Below, one piece after another: positions 52,701 to 60,340 of a DNA stretch of 64,000 nt. The stretch's first letter is position 1. Every line of letters starts with the position of its first letter. The position numbers and the translations under genes are program-made. The notes under the pieces were generated by a model, which saw only the letters and a program-made list of their open reading frames with translations, was not told where the DNA came from and searched no databases. This DNA comes from Candidatus Uabimicrobium amorphum (GTDB taxonomy: Bacteria > Planctomycetota > Uabimicrobiia > Uabimicrobiales > Uabimicrobiaceae), in NCBI RefSeq assembly GCF_009002475.1, contig NZ_AP019860.1, forward strand, positions 1,798,001 to 1,862,000. Direction: 5' to 3'.

Positions 52701-53541
52701 CCGCCAAACTATTGACAATGCCGCGTACCGAACGACTTTCCCCCGCCATACTCATGTAATGTGCGATGATAGGAGTGTCTTGCCATTTGTAAATAAACTC
52801 TGCAAGTAATGCCGACTTCCCCGTTCCTGCGACAGCTTCAATTGCCAACGTATTTGGCGCGGTGTTTTGCCGACAAAATTTTGCCATATGTGCTAAATGC
52901 TGTTGTTGCCCGACAAAACCGCGGCGCTTTTCTTCAATAATTTCGCTTAAAGCATCTTTTTTACTATAGGATTGCAAATCTGCCTTCACTCCTGGTGGAT
53001 ACTCACAATCAATGATCTTTTCGATATTGGTCGCAATAATTTCTAGGAGTTCCTCGGTGTTGTGGTAAACAAAAACTTTTTCACCTTTCTCTTGCAACTC
53101 TATTTTCAATGATTGTAGAGAATGTTGGTCTTGCTCATTTTCCATTCCCCTCACAGAATCATCGTATTGACTTAAATCTCCAAAGCAAAAAAAACGGCGA
53201 TTTTTTGGTATTACTTCCAGTGCTTTCCTTATTTCCATTTCGGTAATTGATATGTGATCGCTATTCTCTGCGCCATCAAAATCTTTTGGTGGTCGCCATC
53301 CATAACGATACCCGAGTATGCCCACAAAGTATTGACACTCCATCACCATATTGATACACCAACGAACCAAGTCATCATGATGGTCTTCTCGCCATCGTAA
53401 ATCATAGGGGATGATATGTAGACGCCGTTCAAAAACTTGTTTTTGTAGCTTTTGAAATATCAACGCCAAGCGGTCGCGTTCTAGTTCGAGGTCCCGAAAA
53501 GTAGAACTTATAAAAATCTTAAGGGTCGTCCAAATATGCAT
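49726..53541 (-). CDS. DUF4062-NACHT-WD40 signal-transduction giant protein
   Basis: The 1271-residue protein has an N-terminal DUF4062 domain (K-I-F-I-S-S-T-F-R-D-L near 8-18, to about 110). A STAND/NACHT-type ATPase follows, with Walker A A-V-A-G-T-G-K-S (236-243) and Walker B V-V-A-I-D-G-F-D-E-M (315-324), then a helical region. About 14 WD40 repeats run from residue 700 to the end: 12 clear ones with G-H and W-D ends, plus two degenerate ones. Fourteen repeats suit two seven-bladed propellers. The same order is found in animal NWD1-type proteins, and related bacterial STAND proteins act in phage defence or signalling. No effector such as a nuclease or protease is recognised, unless DUF4062 is it. 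The start is ATG 53541, 10 nt after the NFACT-R gene; a longer frame to 53637 overlaps that gene and is rejected. Confidence 0.9.
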   Translation of the reverse strand: MHIWTTLKIFISSTFRDLELERDRLALIFQKLQKQVFERRLHIIPYDLRWREDHHDDLVRWCINMVMECQYFVGILGYRYGWRPPKDFDGAENSDHISITEMEIRKALEVIPKNRRFFCFGDLSQYDDSVRGMENEQDQHSLQSLKIELQEKGEKVFVYHNTEELLEIIATNIEKIIDCEYPPGVKADLQSYSKKDALSEIIEEKRRGFVGQQQHLAHMAKFCRQNTAPNTLAIEAVAGTGKSALLAEFIYKWQDTPIIAHYMSMAGESRSVRGIVNSLAEQLQQYGFIENLQNSDLKILEQVHEVLQTTERSLVVAIDGFDEMDDEGHNLRWLPKNFSQNVRLILTTRPTSIWPKIQEHLTPEILSLPPLDEESIRLIIRQQQNKLSVDEENLLIKRACGSPLFLKVALDEMSAGGIAVGQLAETVESLFHQILDRLQNAYGKQIITCYLGLIASSRNGLAEVEIREIMLRDFREEFADDFLVVLQNNLANFVIPREKLLTFFHPEFERSVKMWLGRNNLRNSHLRLAAFFREQGFGYERSLTEIAYQTQWGEDYTSLLQLFSDIDFLEKKCCANMLSDLRNDIEFATTAVAVPLPADLCIDLAPGVSVKRDSLQLMGSIIDLELHFLIRHPQCLIQSLWNHGYWYDAPQASSYYAEKKSISSPHFYKFVDYLRQQKESRGGWKWLQSLSPLPETLNAATIKILRGHEDIATSVAMNAKQNIIVSGSWDRSVRVWDSESGRCFMTLKGHSHYISGISFCHPHQVVTSSGDSTLRIWDIQKGDCIRTLEGHTDEIACVSSNEDGNLIVSGSKDKTVRVWSRKSGECLHVLNGHTKTVNGVCLSDDESIIASASWDHTIRIWNAKSGECINVLKGHSRDVKSVCMDKDKRLLFSASRDYSVRIWDLQSGECLRTLPHKSIVFVVSCSSDGRYVATSVFGTIRVWDVQSGECIKKFEGHESAIFGLQMTGDAQRIISASSDKTIRLWNANSESQISFPIGHEDVVLTTSFSHCNKNLVTSSKDTYLHIWDVASGRKVRTISTEEYTRFAHYTPDDRYVYYGGSSKDISFYDLEQDTRAFKLTGHEKVVMCAKVSSDGRFLASGDRGHNVHLWDIAQQKCLQKWKEHQHDVRSIDISSDNRYVASGAEDRTIQIWDIQQQKLVATLVGHSSGVTSVAFVGNQLVSASRDNTIRFWDYMNAQCVKIVEGNCNVEQFLVAKDFYVATQDLETTCQTKQQESIAFFPSLIRNAFFSPEGYICGYGGTYTYFLKLQTS

Positions 53542-53551
53542 GATATTGTTC

Positions 53552-53935
53552 CTAAATTTGGAGAAAAGACTCAGGTGCGGCGGCTTTGACCATGATAGTG
53601 TTCTCTTTTTTGCAAATGACACTTCCTGGTTTCGCACCGCGACTTTTACTGACGTACTTTGCCATGGTATATATCACCGCCACCTTACCAGCATTTTTTT
53701 GTTTAGAGTGATATGCGGTAATTGCCGCTACTTTTTTTATAGTGCTTTTTTCAGGACGCTTGTCGTGACATGCCAATATGACATGTGCACTGGGCATTCC
53801 TTTGACGTGAAACCAATAATCATTTGCACGTGCAAATCTCAAACTTAAGTAATCATTACTTACCGCATCACGTCCTATGTACAACTTGTAATCGTCTATA
53901 TCCATTTCGTCAACACGATGTTCTTCTAAACTCAT
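53552..53935 (-). CDS. Stand-alone NFACT-R (DUF814) RNA-binding domain protein
   Basis: The 127-residue protein corresponds to the NFACT-R domain only. It has Y-I-G-R-D-A near 20-25, then A-R-A-N-D-Y-W-F-H-V-K-G-M-P-S-A-H-V near 35-52 and A-A-x-T-A-Y-H-S-K-Q-K-N near 70-81. These blocks are diagnostic of the C-terminal part of RqcH/Tae2/NEMF, which binds tRNA on stalled 60S/50S subunits. The NFACT-N and coiled-coil parts that make full RqcH are absent, so it is not itself RqcH; stand-alone copies are known. The ATG overlaps the adenosyltransferase stop (ATGA). Its function is unknown. Confidence 0.88.
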   Translation of the reverse strand: MSLEEHRVDEMDIDDYKLYIGRDAVSNDYLSLRFARANDYWFHVKGMPSAHVILACHDKRPEKSTIKKVAAITAYHSKQKNAGKVAVIYTMAKYVSKSRGAKPGSVICKKENTIMVKAAAPESFLQI

Positions 53936-54495
53936 GCCTTACTATCCCAATAAGGTTCCTCTATATTGTTTTTCTGATTTTCATAACGGCTCATAACAAA
54001 CAATAAATCCGATAAACGGTTCATATACTGCAAAGTATTTTCTCCGACAGGCTCTTCACGGTGTAGTTGTGCTAAATGGCGTTCGCCACGTCTACAGACA
54101 GTACGCGCAACATGAAGATATGACGCTGCCAAGGTTCCTCCAGGGAGAATAAAATTCTGTAAGGCAGGAAGTTCTTCATTCATTTCGTCCATCCATTTTT
54201 CTAGTTTGTCGGTATGCTTTTGATCAATCCCTGGGACAGGCATTTTCTCTTTGTCTTCTTCTAAAATACATAGATCACAACCAAGATGAAATAACTCATT
54301 TTGAATTTCGCGAAGCCGCGTTTTATTCACATCTACAGTGGTAGTGCTGATGGCAAGTCCGATAAAAGAGTTAAGTTCATCTACAGTACCGTATGTCTCA
54401 ATGCGCAGCGAGTCCTTATCCACACGCTGACCTCCACCGAGAGATGTCGTTCCATCGTCGCCTTTGCGCGTGTATACTCTAGTTATTTTTGGCAT
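53932..54495 (-). CDS. PduO-type cob(I)alamin adenosyltransferase
   Basis: The 187-residue protein has the PduO/ATR blocks. The N-terminal T-R-x-G-D-D-G-T-T-S-L-G-G-G ATP-binding segment is at about 9-22. Y-G-T-V-D-E-L-N-S-F-I-G is near 35-46 and V-C-R-R-G-E-R near 132-138. The final R-L-S-D-L-L-F-V-M-S-R-Y is near 161-172. It transfers the adenosyl group of ATP to cob(I)alamin to make coenzyme B12. No B12 biosynthesis or B12-dependent mutase gene is in the window. It sits between a kinase-like gene (29 nt gap) and the NFACT-R gene (4-nt overlap), so it is co-transcribed with proteins of unrelated type. Confidence 0.95.
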   Translation of the reverse strand: MPKITRVYTRKGDDGTTSLGGGQRVDKDSLRIETYGTVDELNSFIGLAISTTTVDVNKTRLREIQNELFHLGCDLCILEEDKEKMPVPGIDQKHTDKLEKWMDEMNEELPALQNFILPGGTLAASYLHVARTVCRRGERHLAQLHREEPVGENTLQYMNRLSDLLFVMSRYENQKNNIEEPYWDSKA

Positions 54496-54524
54496 ATCGT
54501 TCTTCTTTCAAAAAATGAAAAATA

Positions 54525-55763
54525 CTATACGCCGCCAATTTGTTGGTGAAAATTTTCAACCATTTGCTGATACATATCATCATAATTTTTTTGACAAAAC
54601 ACCACTTCTTCGGTATTTAGCAAAAAAACATGGTCATTGGCAAGCGCTAAACTATTAAATAAATCATTGTGGATAATTTGGTTTTTTTTCATTTGTGCAA
54701 TAAAATCCATTACTTGATTCATGGCACTTTTATGCATGTTATCTTGGGATTGCTCTTTCTCCAAGTCGCTAATTTTTTTAAACGAAACACTTTGAGAAAG
54801 TGTAAAACTGCAATCTAAGTCTTTGATATATGCCATTGGATCGGGTAGATAAAAGCCGAGAATTTGTAGATGATGAGCATTGCACCAGCTTCTTTTCGCC
54901 TTGCGGTCATCTATATAACGTGTGACAGTAACACATCGGTCTCGAAAATTCATGAGGTGGCTATTTTGTTGTGTATGACAAAAAGATTTTATCTCCTTAA
55001 TAAGAGGAAGAACTTCCTCGTCTTTGCAAAGACTCTTATCGACAATTGCCTCTACGTGTGAGGTTTGTATGTGATGGTGGCGAGTGTTCTTACGTAAGTA
55101 TTTTTTCAAAATTTTTTGGACGCGTATGGAAGAAATTTTTCGCACTTGTTGCGAAAAATTTGCGCTTTCTTTTTTCCGTAAACACCACTGGCGATGTTTT
55201 GTGTAGTTTTCCAAGAAATACTCAGCAGAAAATTGCTGATGCGCTGCTGCAAGAATGGCTAAATTGTAAAGGCATGCACCGCGATTTAGTTTTGTAAATC
55301 CAAATTTTATCTGTGCGGGATCTAGTGTAAAAACTTTGTTTTTTGCCAGTAAAAAATTTCCCAGATGTAGATCTCTTTGTAGTACTTTTTTATGGTGATG
55401 CTCGGCGATCGTGGCAATGACAAGTTGTAAAAGTTTTTCTTTTTCGTCTAGAGATTGTGTCATGCCCCATAAATCTTTCATATTTTTTCCATGGGCAATA
55501 TATTCGGTAACGATACACCAATCTCCCACACTATTTTTTCCATAAAAAAGGATACGTGGTCCGCGTATATTGCGTTTGTTTAAACCAACAAGTCCTTTCA
55601 CCTCTCTGCGCATTCTTCTTTTGCCTTTTCGACCTAGAAATTTTTTGACAATGACGTCCTGCTCTTGCCATTTGCCACTGTATATGACCCTATTTCCCGG
55701 TACCTCGCGTAGAATTTTTTCGCAACAAAAGGTGTTGTCCTGCAAATAAATAGTATGTGACAT
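54525..55763 (-). CDS. Kdo/WaaP-like or ABC1-like kinase with second C-terminal lobe
   Basis: The 412-residue protein has a kinase-like N-terminal half. Lys40/41 follows V-I-V, with E-Y-I-A hinge residues near 87-90. Catalytic Q-R-D-L-H-L-G-N (129-136, Asp131, Asn136) is followed by the metal-binding L-D-P at about 147-149. This resembles lipopolysaccharide (Kdo/heptose) kinases and related small-molecule kinases rather than Hanks kinases. The C-terminal part contains another I-I-H-N-D-L-F-N motif near 361-368, as if a second, diverged kinase lobe were fused. The substrate may be a lipid A/core sugar, which would fit the GnnA-like gene in the window, but this is inference. The gap to the next kinase-like gene upstream is 13 nt. 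Confidence 0.65.
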   Translation of the reverse strand: MSHTIYLQDNTFCCEKILREVPGNRVIYSGKWQEQDVIVKKFLGRKGKRRMRREVKGLVGLNKRNIRGPRILFYGKNSVGDWCIVTEYIAHGKNMKDLWGMTQSLDEKEKLLQLVIATIAEHHHKKVLQRDLHLGNFLLAKNKVFTLDPAQIKFGFTKLNRGACLYNLAILAAAHQQFSAEYFLENYTKHRQWCLRKKESANFSQQVRKISSIRVQKILKKYLRKNTRHHHIQTSHVEAIVDKSLCKDEEVLPLIKEIKSFCHTQQNSHLMNFRDRCVTVTRYIDDRKAKRSWCNAHHLQILGFYLPDPMAYIKDLDCSFTLSQSVSFKKISDLEKEQSQDNMHKSAMNQVMDFIAQMKKNQIIHNDLFNSLALANDHVFLLNTEEVVFCQKNYDDMYQQMVENFHQQIGGV

Positions 55764-55776
55764 TTGTTTATTTCAT

Positions 55777-56442
55777 CTACAAAAATTCATTGAATTTACG
55801 ACAATACATACTTAGCCACATGTAAAAAGCTTTCTTTTGCAAAAAAGAGTAATTGCTAGCGGCAACATATTCTTCCATAAATAAGGGTAGGCCATACTCA
55901 TTCATTTTGGCAAAATCAACCGTATAATTTGGTTGGGTAAAAACACGGAAATTGCGTGCGCGATACCACGTGTTCAGTCGCCGGCGATGAATAATCATGT
56001 TTCCAAAATCTATGAGGCCGAACCCTCCTTCCGGAAGAACAATGACATTGTTAAAATGTATTGCGCGAAAGTATATTCCCAAATCGTGAACACGTGCAAA
56101 AAACAATGCTAGGTCATGTATTTTAGAAAGATCATCCGGATTTTTGACAAAGTAATTGCGCAGCGTGTCTCCTTCCAAAGGTTCATAAATCGTATAAAAC
56201 AAATCTGTGGAATCCACTTGATACGCACCTTTTACTTTCATAATCGGCATTTGCATTTTCTCAAGTTTTTCTGCGTTTTCCAGAAAACGGAAAAAGTAAA
56301 GTCCGTTTTTTTTTCGCGAAAAAACTTTTATGATTTGATGTGGTTCCACAAAGACAATTCCGCCACCACGGCTACGCTGAATACTTGTTTTTCCATCTAT
56401 CAGTTTGAGGTAATCATCATGTGTGACTTGCTGTATTTCCAT
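55777..56442 (-). CDS. Small LPS-kinase-like protein (toluene-tolerance / WaaY-like)
   Basis: The 221-residue protein has a kinase fold with an N-terminal glycine-rich turn (R-G-G-G). It has a Lys near 39 (I-I-K-V), a catalytic-loop equivalent Y-F-R-A-I-H-F-N-N (124-132) and a metal-binding I-D-F-G at 144-147. The Asp of the canonical loop is replaced by Ala at 127. As far as I recall, the Pseudomonas 'toluene tolerance' relatives also deviate here, so activity is uncertain. It begins 3 nt after the PilM-PilN gene and ends 13 nt before the other kinase-like gene. A role in modifying envelope glycolipid or as a pseudokinase partner of its neighbour are both possible. Confidence 0.65.
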   Translation of the reverse strand: MEIQQVTHDDYLKLIDGKTSIQRSRGGGIVFVEPHQIIKVFSRKKNGLYFFRFLENAEKLEKMQMPIMKVKGAYQVDSTDLFYTIYEPLEGDTLRNYFVKNPDDLSKIHDLALFFARVHDLGIYFRAIHFNNVIVLPEGGFGLIDFGNMIIHRRRLNTWYRARNFRVFTQPNYTVDFAKMNEYGLPLFMEEYVAASNYSFLQKKAFYMWLSMYCRKFNEFL

Positions 56443-56445
56443 GCT

Positions 56446-58032
56446 TTACTTTCCCGTTACTCTGATTTCTATTTCAAAAGATAGTTTGCCTTCTTCCTCA
56501 TTCAAACGCGGATCTTTATCTTTAATTTCCGTTACTATCGGTATTTTCTTTAACTTTGACCTAAAGTCATCAAGAATAGTGTAAACATCAATAAAAGATT
56601 CCTCAATCACTCCGCTAATCCTTACTGTTGTAGGTGAGGCATAAGAAGTATTAAAATCTAGTTCTGTTAGGTACATGCTCTCTGGTAATTGCGAGTGAAG
56701 AAAGTCCATCATTTCAAAAAAATGTTTATTACTATTCACGTAGCTATGCAGCAAAGAAAATTGATCGCGAAGAACTGCATTTTGCTTCAATGTTGTTTTT
56801 ATCTTCTGCTCGCGCTGTTGATAGCCTTTATATCTCTTCTCCATGTTCTGGTAAATATTTTCATAATAATTTCTCGTGGTAACAACATAGATGATAGAAA
56901 AACAGACAAAAATTAGCGTTAAGGCCACCGAGGTATAGACAAACAGCTTTTCGCGTATTAATTTTTCAATGGTTTTTTTGCGTTCGCTAACAATTTGGAT
57001 AATAGAGTCTTTTTTGTTGGCGTGAATTTTCGCGATACCAATGGGTACGAAAAAATTATGCGAAAATTTTTGGAAGAAGGGCCCACTCGCCCCTGGCAAA
57101 TTGTGGGTTTCTAAGGCCTTCACGCTTAAATGCACCACAGGGCACCCTATTTTTTTCAAAACGGACTCACGAAGCGAACGTTCACGACTTCTCTCTCCAG
57201 AAAGAAATAGCTGATCTACTTGCAAATTGACACTGGTTTGTAGTGCGGCAAATTTGATGGAGGCATCGATAAGATCAGGAACAGCTCGTCCTGAAATAGG
57301 AGAAGGGGTACTCACCGTTTCCTCTATTTCCTCTTCGCTATCGTCGCTTGTCAGGTCGATTTCTACTAATTTATAGTCATCTTTGGTTTCAAAAGAGGCA
57401 TCTTGACCATCATTTATATTCAAATTGCGCATAAACCACAATTCATTAAAATCTAGCACGGCTAAGTTCAAGTTATGTCGGTCAACATCAACTAAACAGT
57501 ATTTTTTTTGTGGTTGGATATCGTGATATTTCAGAAAAAATTGATATAGACCGAAAGCGCAGGGGACAAAAAAATCTATTTTGACTTTTGCTTTCTTAAA
57601 AAAATCGCTAAGCAAATCCAGAAAGCTGTTGCGCACCATTACGACAATTGCCACAGGAGCTTTTTGTGGTATCGTGGCCACTGTAAAATCATAACTTAGA
57701 CTGGTTCGCGATTTTTCTGAAATTTGCTCTACATCCATTTCAACCAAATGTTGAATCCGATCTACGGGGCAGCCGGGAGGAATTTTTACATAACGGATGT
57801 TTACATTTTCCCCAGAAATACCGATAACAGCACTGGATATCTTTACGTTTTGTCCTTGCAAAAAATCGCAGAACTTCGTTGCTGTTTCCTCTGAAAACTT
57901 GTCATTTTGTGAAATGGGTAATTCGAATTCACAAGCATTTAGCAAAGAGGTGCTTTTGTCGGAGGTTTTGATTTTGGCAATACGCAAACAGTTTTCAGAT
58001 ACTTGTATGCCAACTCCTAAATTTTCCGCCAT
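56446..58032 (-). CDS. PilM-PilN fusion protein of type IV pilus / secretion type
   Basis: The 528-residue protein fuses two parts usually encoded separately. Residues 1-340 resemble PilM, the actin-fold protein on the cytoplasmic face (V-G-I-Q-V-S at 7-12, G-I-S-G-E-N-V near 71-77, a long acidic insertion at 221-245 and L-F-L-S-G-E near 275-280). Residues 363-385 are a membrane helix and the rest is a periplasmic coiled coil plus a small alpha/beta domain, as in PilN. The helix is preceded by E-K-L-F. It lies 3 nt after the double-FHA gene and 3 nt before the small kinase-like gene. PilO, PilQ and motor ATPase genes are not in the window. An assembly platform for pilin-like proteins is likely. 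Confidence 0.8.
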   Translation of the reverse strand: MAENLGVGIQVSENCLRIAKIKTSDKSTSLLNACEFELPISQNDKFSEETATKFCDFLQGQNVKISSAVIGISGENVNIRYVKIPPGCPVDRIQHLVEMDVEQISEKSRTSLSYDFTVATIPQKAPVAIVVMVRNSFLDLLSDFFKKAKVKIDFFVPCAFGLYQFFLKYHDIQPQKKYCLVDVDRHNLNLAVLDFNELWFMRNLNINDGQDASFETKDDYKLVEIDLTSDDSEEEIEETVSTPSPISGRAVPDLIDASIKFAALQTSVNLQVDQLFLSGERSRERSLRESVLKKIGCPVVHLSVKALETHNLPGASGPFFQKFSHNFFVPIGIAKIHANKKDSIIQIVSERKKTIEKLIREKLFVYTSVALTLIFVCFSIIYVVTTRNYYENIYQNMEKRYKGYQQREQKIKTTLKQNAVLRDQFSLLHSYVNSNKHFFEMMDFLHSQLPESMYLTELDFNTSYASPTTVRISGVIEESFIDVYTILDDFRSKLKKIPIVTEIKDKDPRLNEEEGKLSFEIEIRVTGK

Positions 58033-58035
58033 GAA

Positions 58036-60288
58036 TTATTCCCCCGCAACTTGTTTTAATTTATTAATTTTGTTATTTAGGTCATTTTGCAACTTAGAAT
58101 CTTGAGCAAGTGCCAACGCGCGACGGTAACTCAAAATGGCCAAGTTTTCTTGTTGGCTCGTCGCAAAATTTTCTGCACGTGCGACAAGAACTTCGATTTG
58201 TTGTTGTGTTTGTTGTAGATGTAAATTGCGCTGCTCGTTTTTCGCAGAATCCATAATCTTGTCGAGTTCCGTAATCATATCTACTCCTTGCCATTTAGTG
58301 TATATATTTTGACAAAAGGCAATGCATCTTTCGTATTTGGAGTGCTGTTTAAAAAACTGTGCTTTTTCTAGAAGAAGTTGAGCTTGCTCTTGGTCTTTTT
58401 CAAAAAACTTAACAAGACGTTCGATCTCATTTTGTGGCGAAATTTTATATTCGTAAACGAAAAAATTCCCTAACATCTTTTGATAATGCGCGTACGCTTT
58501 ACCAAGTAATCCTCTTTCTTTGTCTTGTTCGGCTAGTTTCTTCAACTCTAGTAATTTTTCGCGATCTTTCTCATAATTGGTTTTTACTTTTATACTCAAC
58601 TTTTGTTGCGGTATATCTTTAAAGCGTTGTGCCAACACCAAAGAGTTTGCTGTATTTTCGATGGAAGCCACACCTGAGTGAGAATATATAAACCCAAGCT
58701 GCTGTTCTTGCCATACAATTTGTCTAACACCTGCTTGTTGCGAAAAGTTATCAATATTGGCGAGAAATACTTCTGTATTTTTAATCACCTGCATTTCGGA
58801 CGTGTAGGCCGTAGAAATGAGAAAAGAACATTCGATTTCGCTATCGCGAAATTCTTGTGGAAAAGTATAAGATATTTCAATACCGTCTTCAACAATTTGG
58901 TAAGAAACATGTATGTTTTTGTGTTCCCAAATGAGCTGACCTTGCTGGTTAGATGTTTTGCCTCCACAAAATGTCTGATCCAGGACAATTTTGTCGCCTT
59001 GCCAAATTTTAAAATTTGCCGAACCAAATACGAATTTATTTTTGCGGTATGCATTTACGTTACCCGTAGGCTCCATCTGTATCTTGCGATAAACATTTTC
59101 TACTACATTTTGTTGCACATCCTGTGCTGTTTCGTCAATAGCAATGATCGTAAAGTGATCCACCTCGACGTTGCTAACCTCTCCATGGCCAATAATGCTC
59201 ACTTGAAAACTTTTTGCATACTGTGGTGGGACCATTGTCTTGGACAACTCTTCCCAATTGTTTGCAGTGCCACTAACAAAGGGGGTGTATGTTTCGATGG
59301 TATAAGAAGCTTCGTTTTCGCATTTCCAGGATATTTTCACCGCAATTTGCCCAGAAATATTTTGGTAACGCAACCAACAACTCACAAGATAATGTTTTCC
59401 GTACTCGATGGCAATAGAGTCCCAGTACTTTATCTCTTCTGCTTGATTCAAGCGCAAAAGGTACTTCCCTGTTTTTGCTTTTCCTTCTACACGTGTAGCG
59501 CTTTTGTAATTCCAACTGCTATTTTCTTCAAACGAGAAGTTATCGATTAAGTTCCCCGGAATAAATGAATTGTCTTGTAAATTACGCTGTAAAAAGTACA
59601 CAATGGCAAACAACGATACAAACAATACACTAAAGACGATAGGCATTAATGCCTGCGTTTTTCTTACCGTTTTTGTTTTTTTCTTCGCTTTAGGAACTTG
59701 TAAAAGGCAAAAGTTGGTTCCCAATTGCAACGTGTCTCCGTGGTGAATCCTATACATTTTATTTGGTTGAATTCGTTTACTGTTCACAATAGTTCCGTTG
59801 CGACTTCCGAGATCCTGAAGTTTATACCCTGTACTATCCACATGTATTTCTGCGTGAGCCGAAGATACTTGATCGTCACTGAGACAAATATCATTGTGTT
59901 TTTTGCGCCCTAGAGTATTTACACCCGTTTTAAGTGGTATTTTTTGCCGCCATTTACCAGGTTTCCCCACAAGAACGAAAGCCCCCGGAGAGACAGAGGA
60001 AGACTCTTCTTCCTTGCAAGTAAAAATAAAACGCGTTTTTCCTACGGTAATAATATCACTATCTTTAATGAGATGTTGGGTGATTTTCTTGTCGTTTAAT
60101 AGTGTCCCGTTAAATGAATTTAAGTCTTTCACATAATAACCATCTTCATTTTTCCCTATTTCAAAATGATGGCGTGAAAAATGGTTATCGCTCATCGTAA
60201 TATCACTCTTTGAAGAGCGTCCGATAATAATAGGCTTCTCTTTTACTTCAAAGGCAGTGTCTTTGCCATCTATGTGTAGTTGAGCCAT
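58036..60288 (-). CDS. Double-FHA transmembrane protein with jelly-roll and helical outer part
   Basis: The 750-residue protein has two FHA domains in its cytoplasmic part. The first (about 20-88) has I-G-R-S-S, S-R-H-H and N-S-F-N-G-T. The second (about 124-192) has L-G-R-K-K, S-S-A-H and G-S-R-N-G-T. A basic linker and one membrane helix (214-233) follow. Outside lies a beta-sandwich starting N-L-I-D-N-F-S-F-E-E-N-S-S-W, as in carbohydrate-binding galactose-like domains (about 245-390). A beta-rich middle part follows, and the last 150 residues are helical, TPR-like. It could transmit outer binding to phosphothreonine partners inside. The start ATG 60288 has AGGAG upstream. It lies 3 nt before the PilM-PilN fusion. 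Confidence 0.88.
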   Translation of the reverse strand: MAQLHIDGKDTAFEVKEKPIIIGRSSKSDITMSDNHFSRHHFEIGKNEDGYYVKDLNSFNGTLLNDKKITQHLIKDSDIITVGKTRFIFTCKEEESSSVSPGAFVLVGKPGKWRQKIPLKTGVNTLGRKKHNDICLSDDQVSSAHAEIHVDSTGYKLQDLGSRNGTIVNSKRIQPNKMYRIHHGDTLQLGTNFCLLQVPKAKKKTKTVRKTQALMPIVFSVLFVSLFAIVYFLQRNLQDNSFIPGNLIDNFSFEENSSWNYKSATRVEGKAKTGKYLLRLNQAEEIKYWDSIAIEYGKHYLVSCWLRYQNISGQIAVKISWKCENEASYTIETYTPFVSGTANNWEELSKTMVPPQYAKSFQVSIIGHGEVSNVEVDHFTIIAIDETAQDVQQNVVENVYRKIQMEPTGNVNAYRKNKFVFGSANFKIWQGDKIVLDQTFCGGKTSNQQGQLIWEHKNIHVSYQIVEDGIEISYTFPQEFRDSEIECSFLISTAYTSEMQVIKNTEVFLANIDNFSQQAGVRQIVWQEQQLGFIYSHSGVASIENTANSLVLAQRFKDIPQQKLSIKVKTNYEKDREKLLELKKLAEQDKERGLLGKAYAHYQKMLGNFFVYEYKISPQNEIERLVKFFEKDQEQAQLLLEKAQFFKQHSKYERCIAFCQNIYTKWQGVDMITELDKIMDSAKNEQRNLHLQQTQQQIEVLVARAENFATSQQENLAILSYRRALALAQDSKLQNDLNNKINKLKQVAGE

Positions 60289-60340
60289 CTCATCTCCTAT
60301 TTTATTGTCAGAATATTACTTAACCCAATACAAAGTGGAA

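Noticed and set aside
58678..59550. 290-residue forward frame opposite the double-FHA gene
   Set aside because: It is antisense to a well-supported gene, has no start signal and no recognisable domain.
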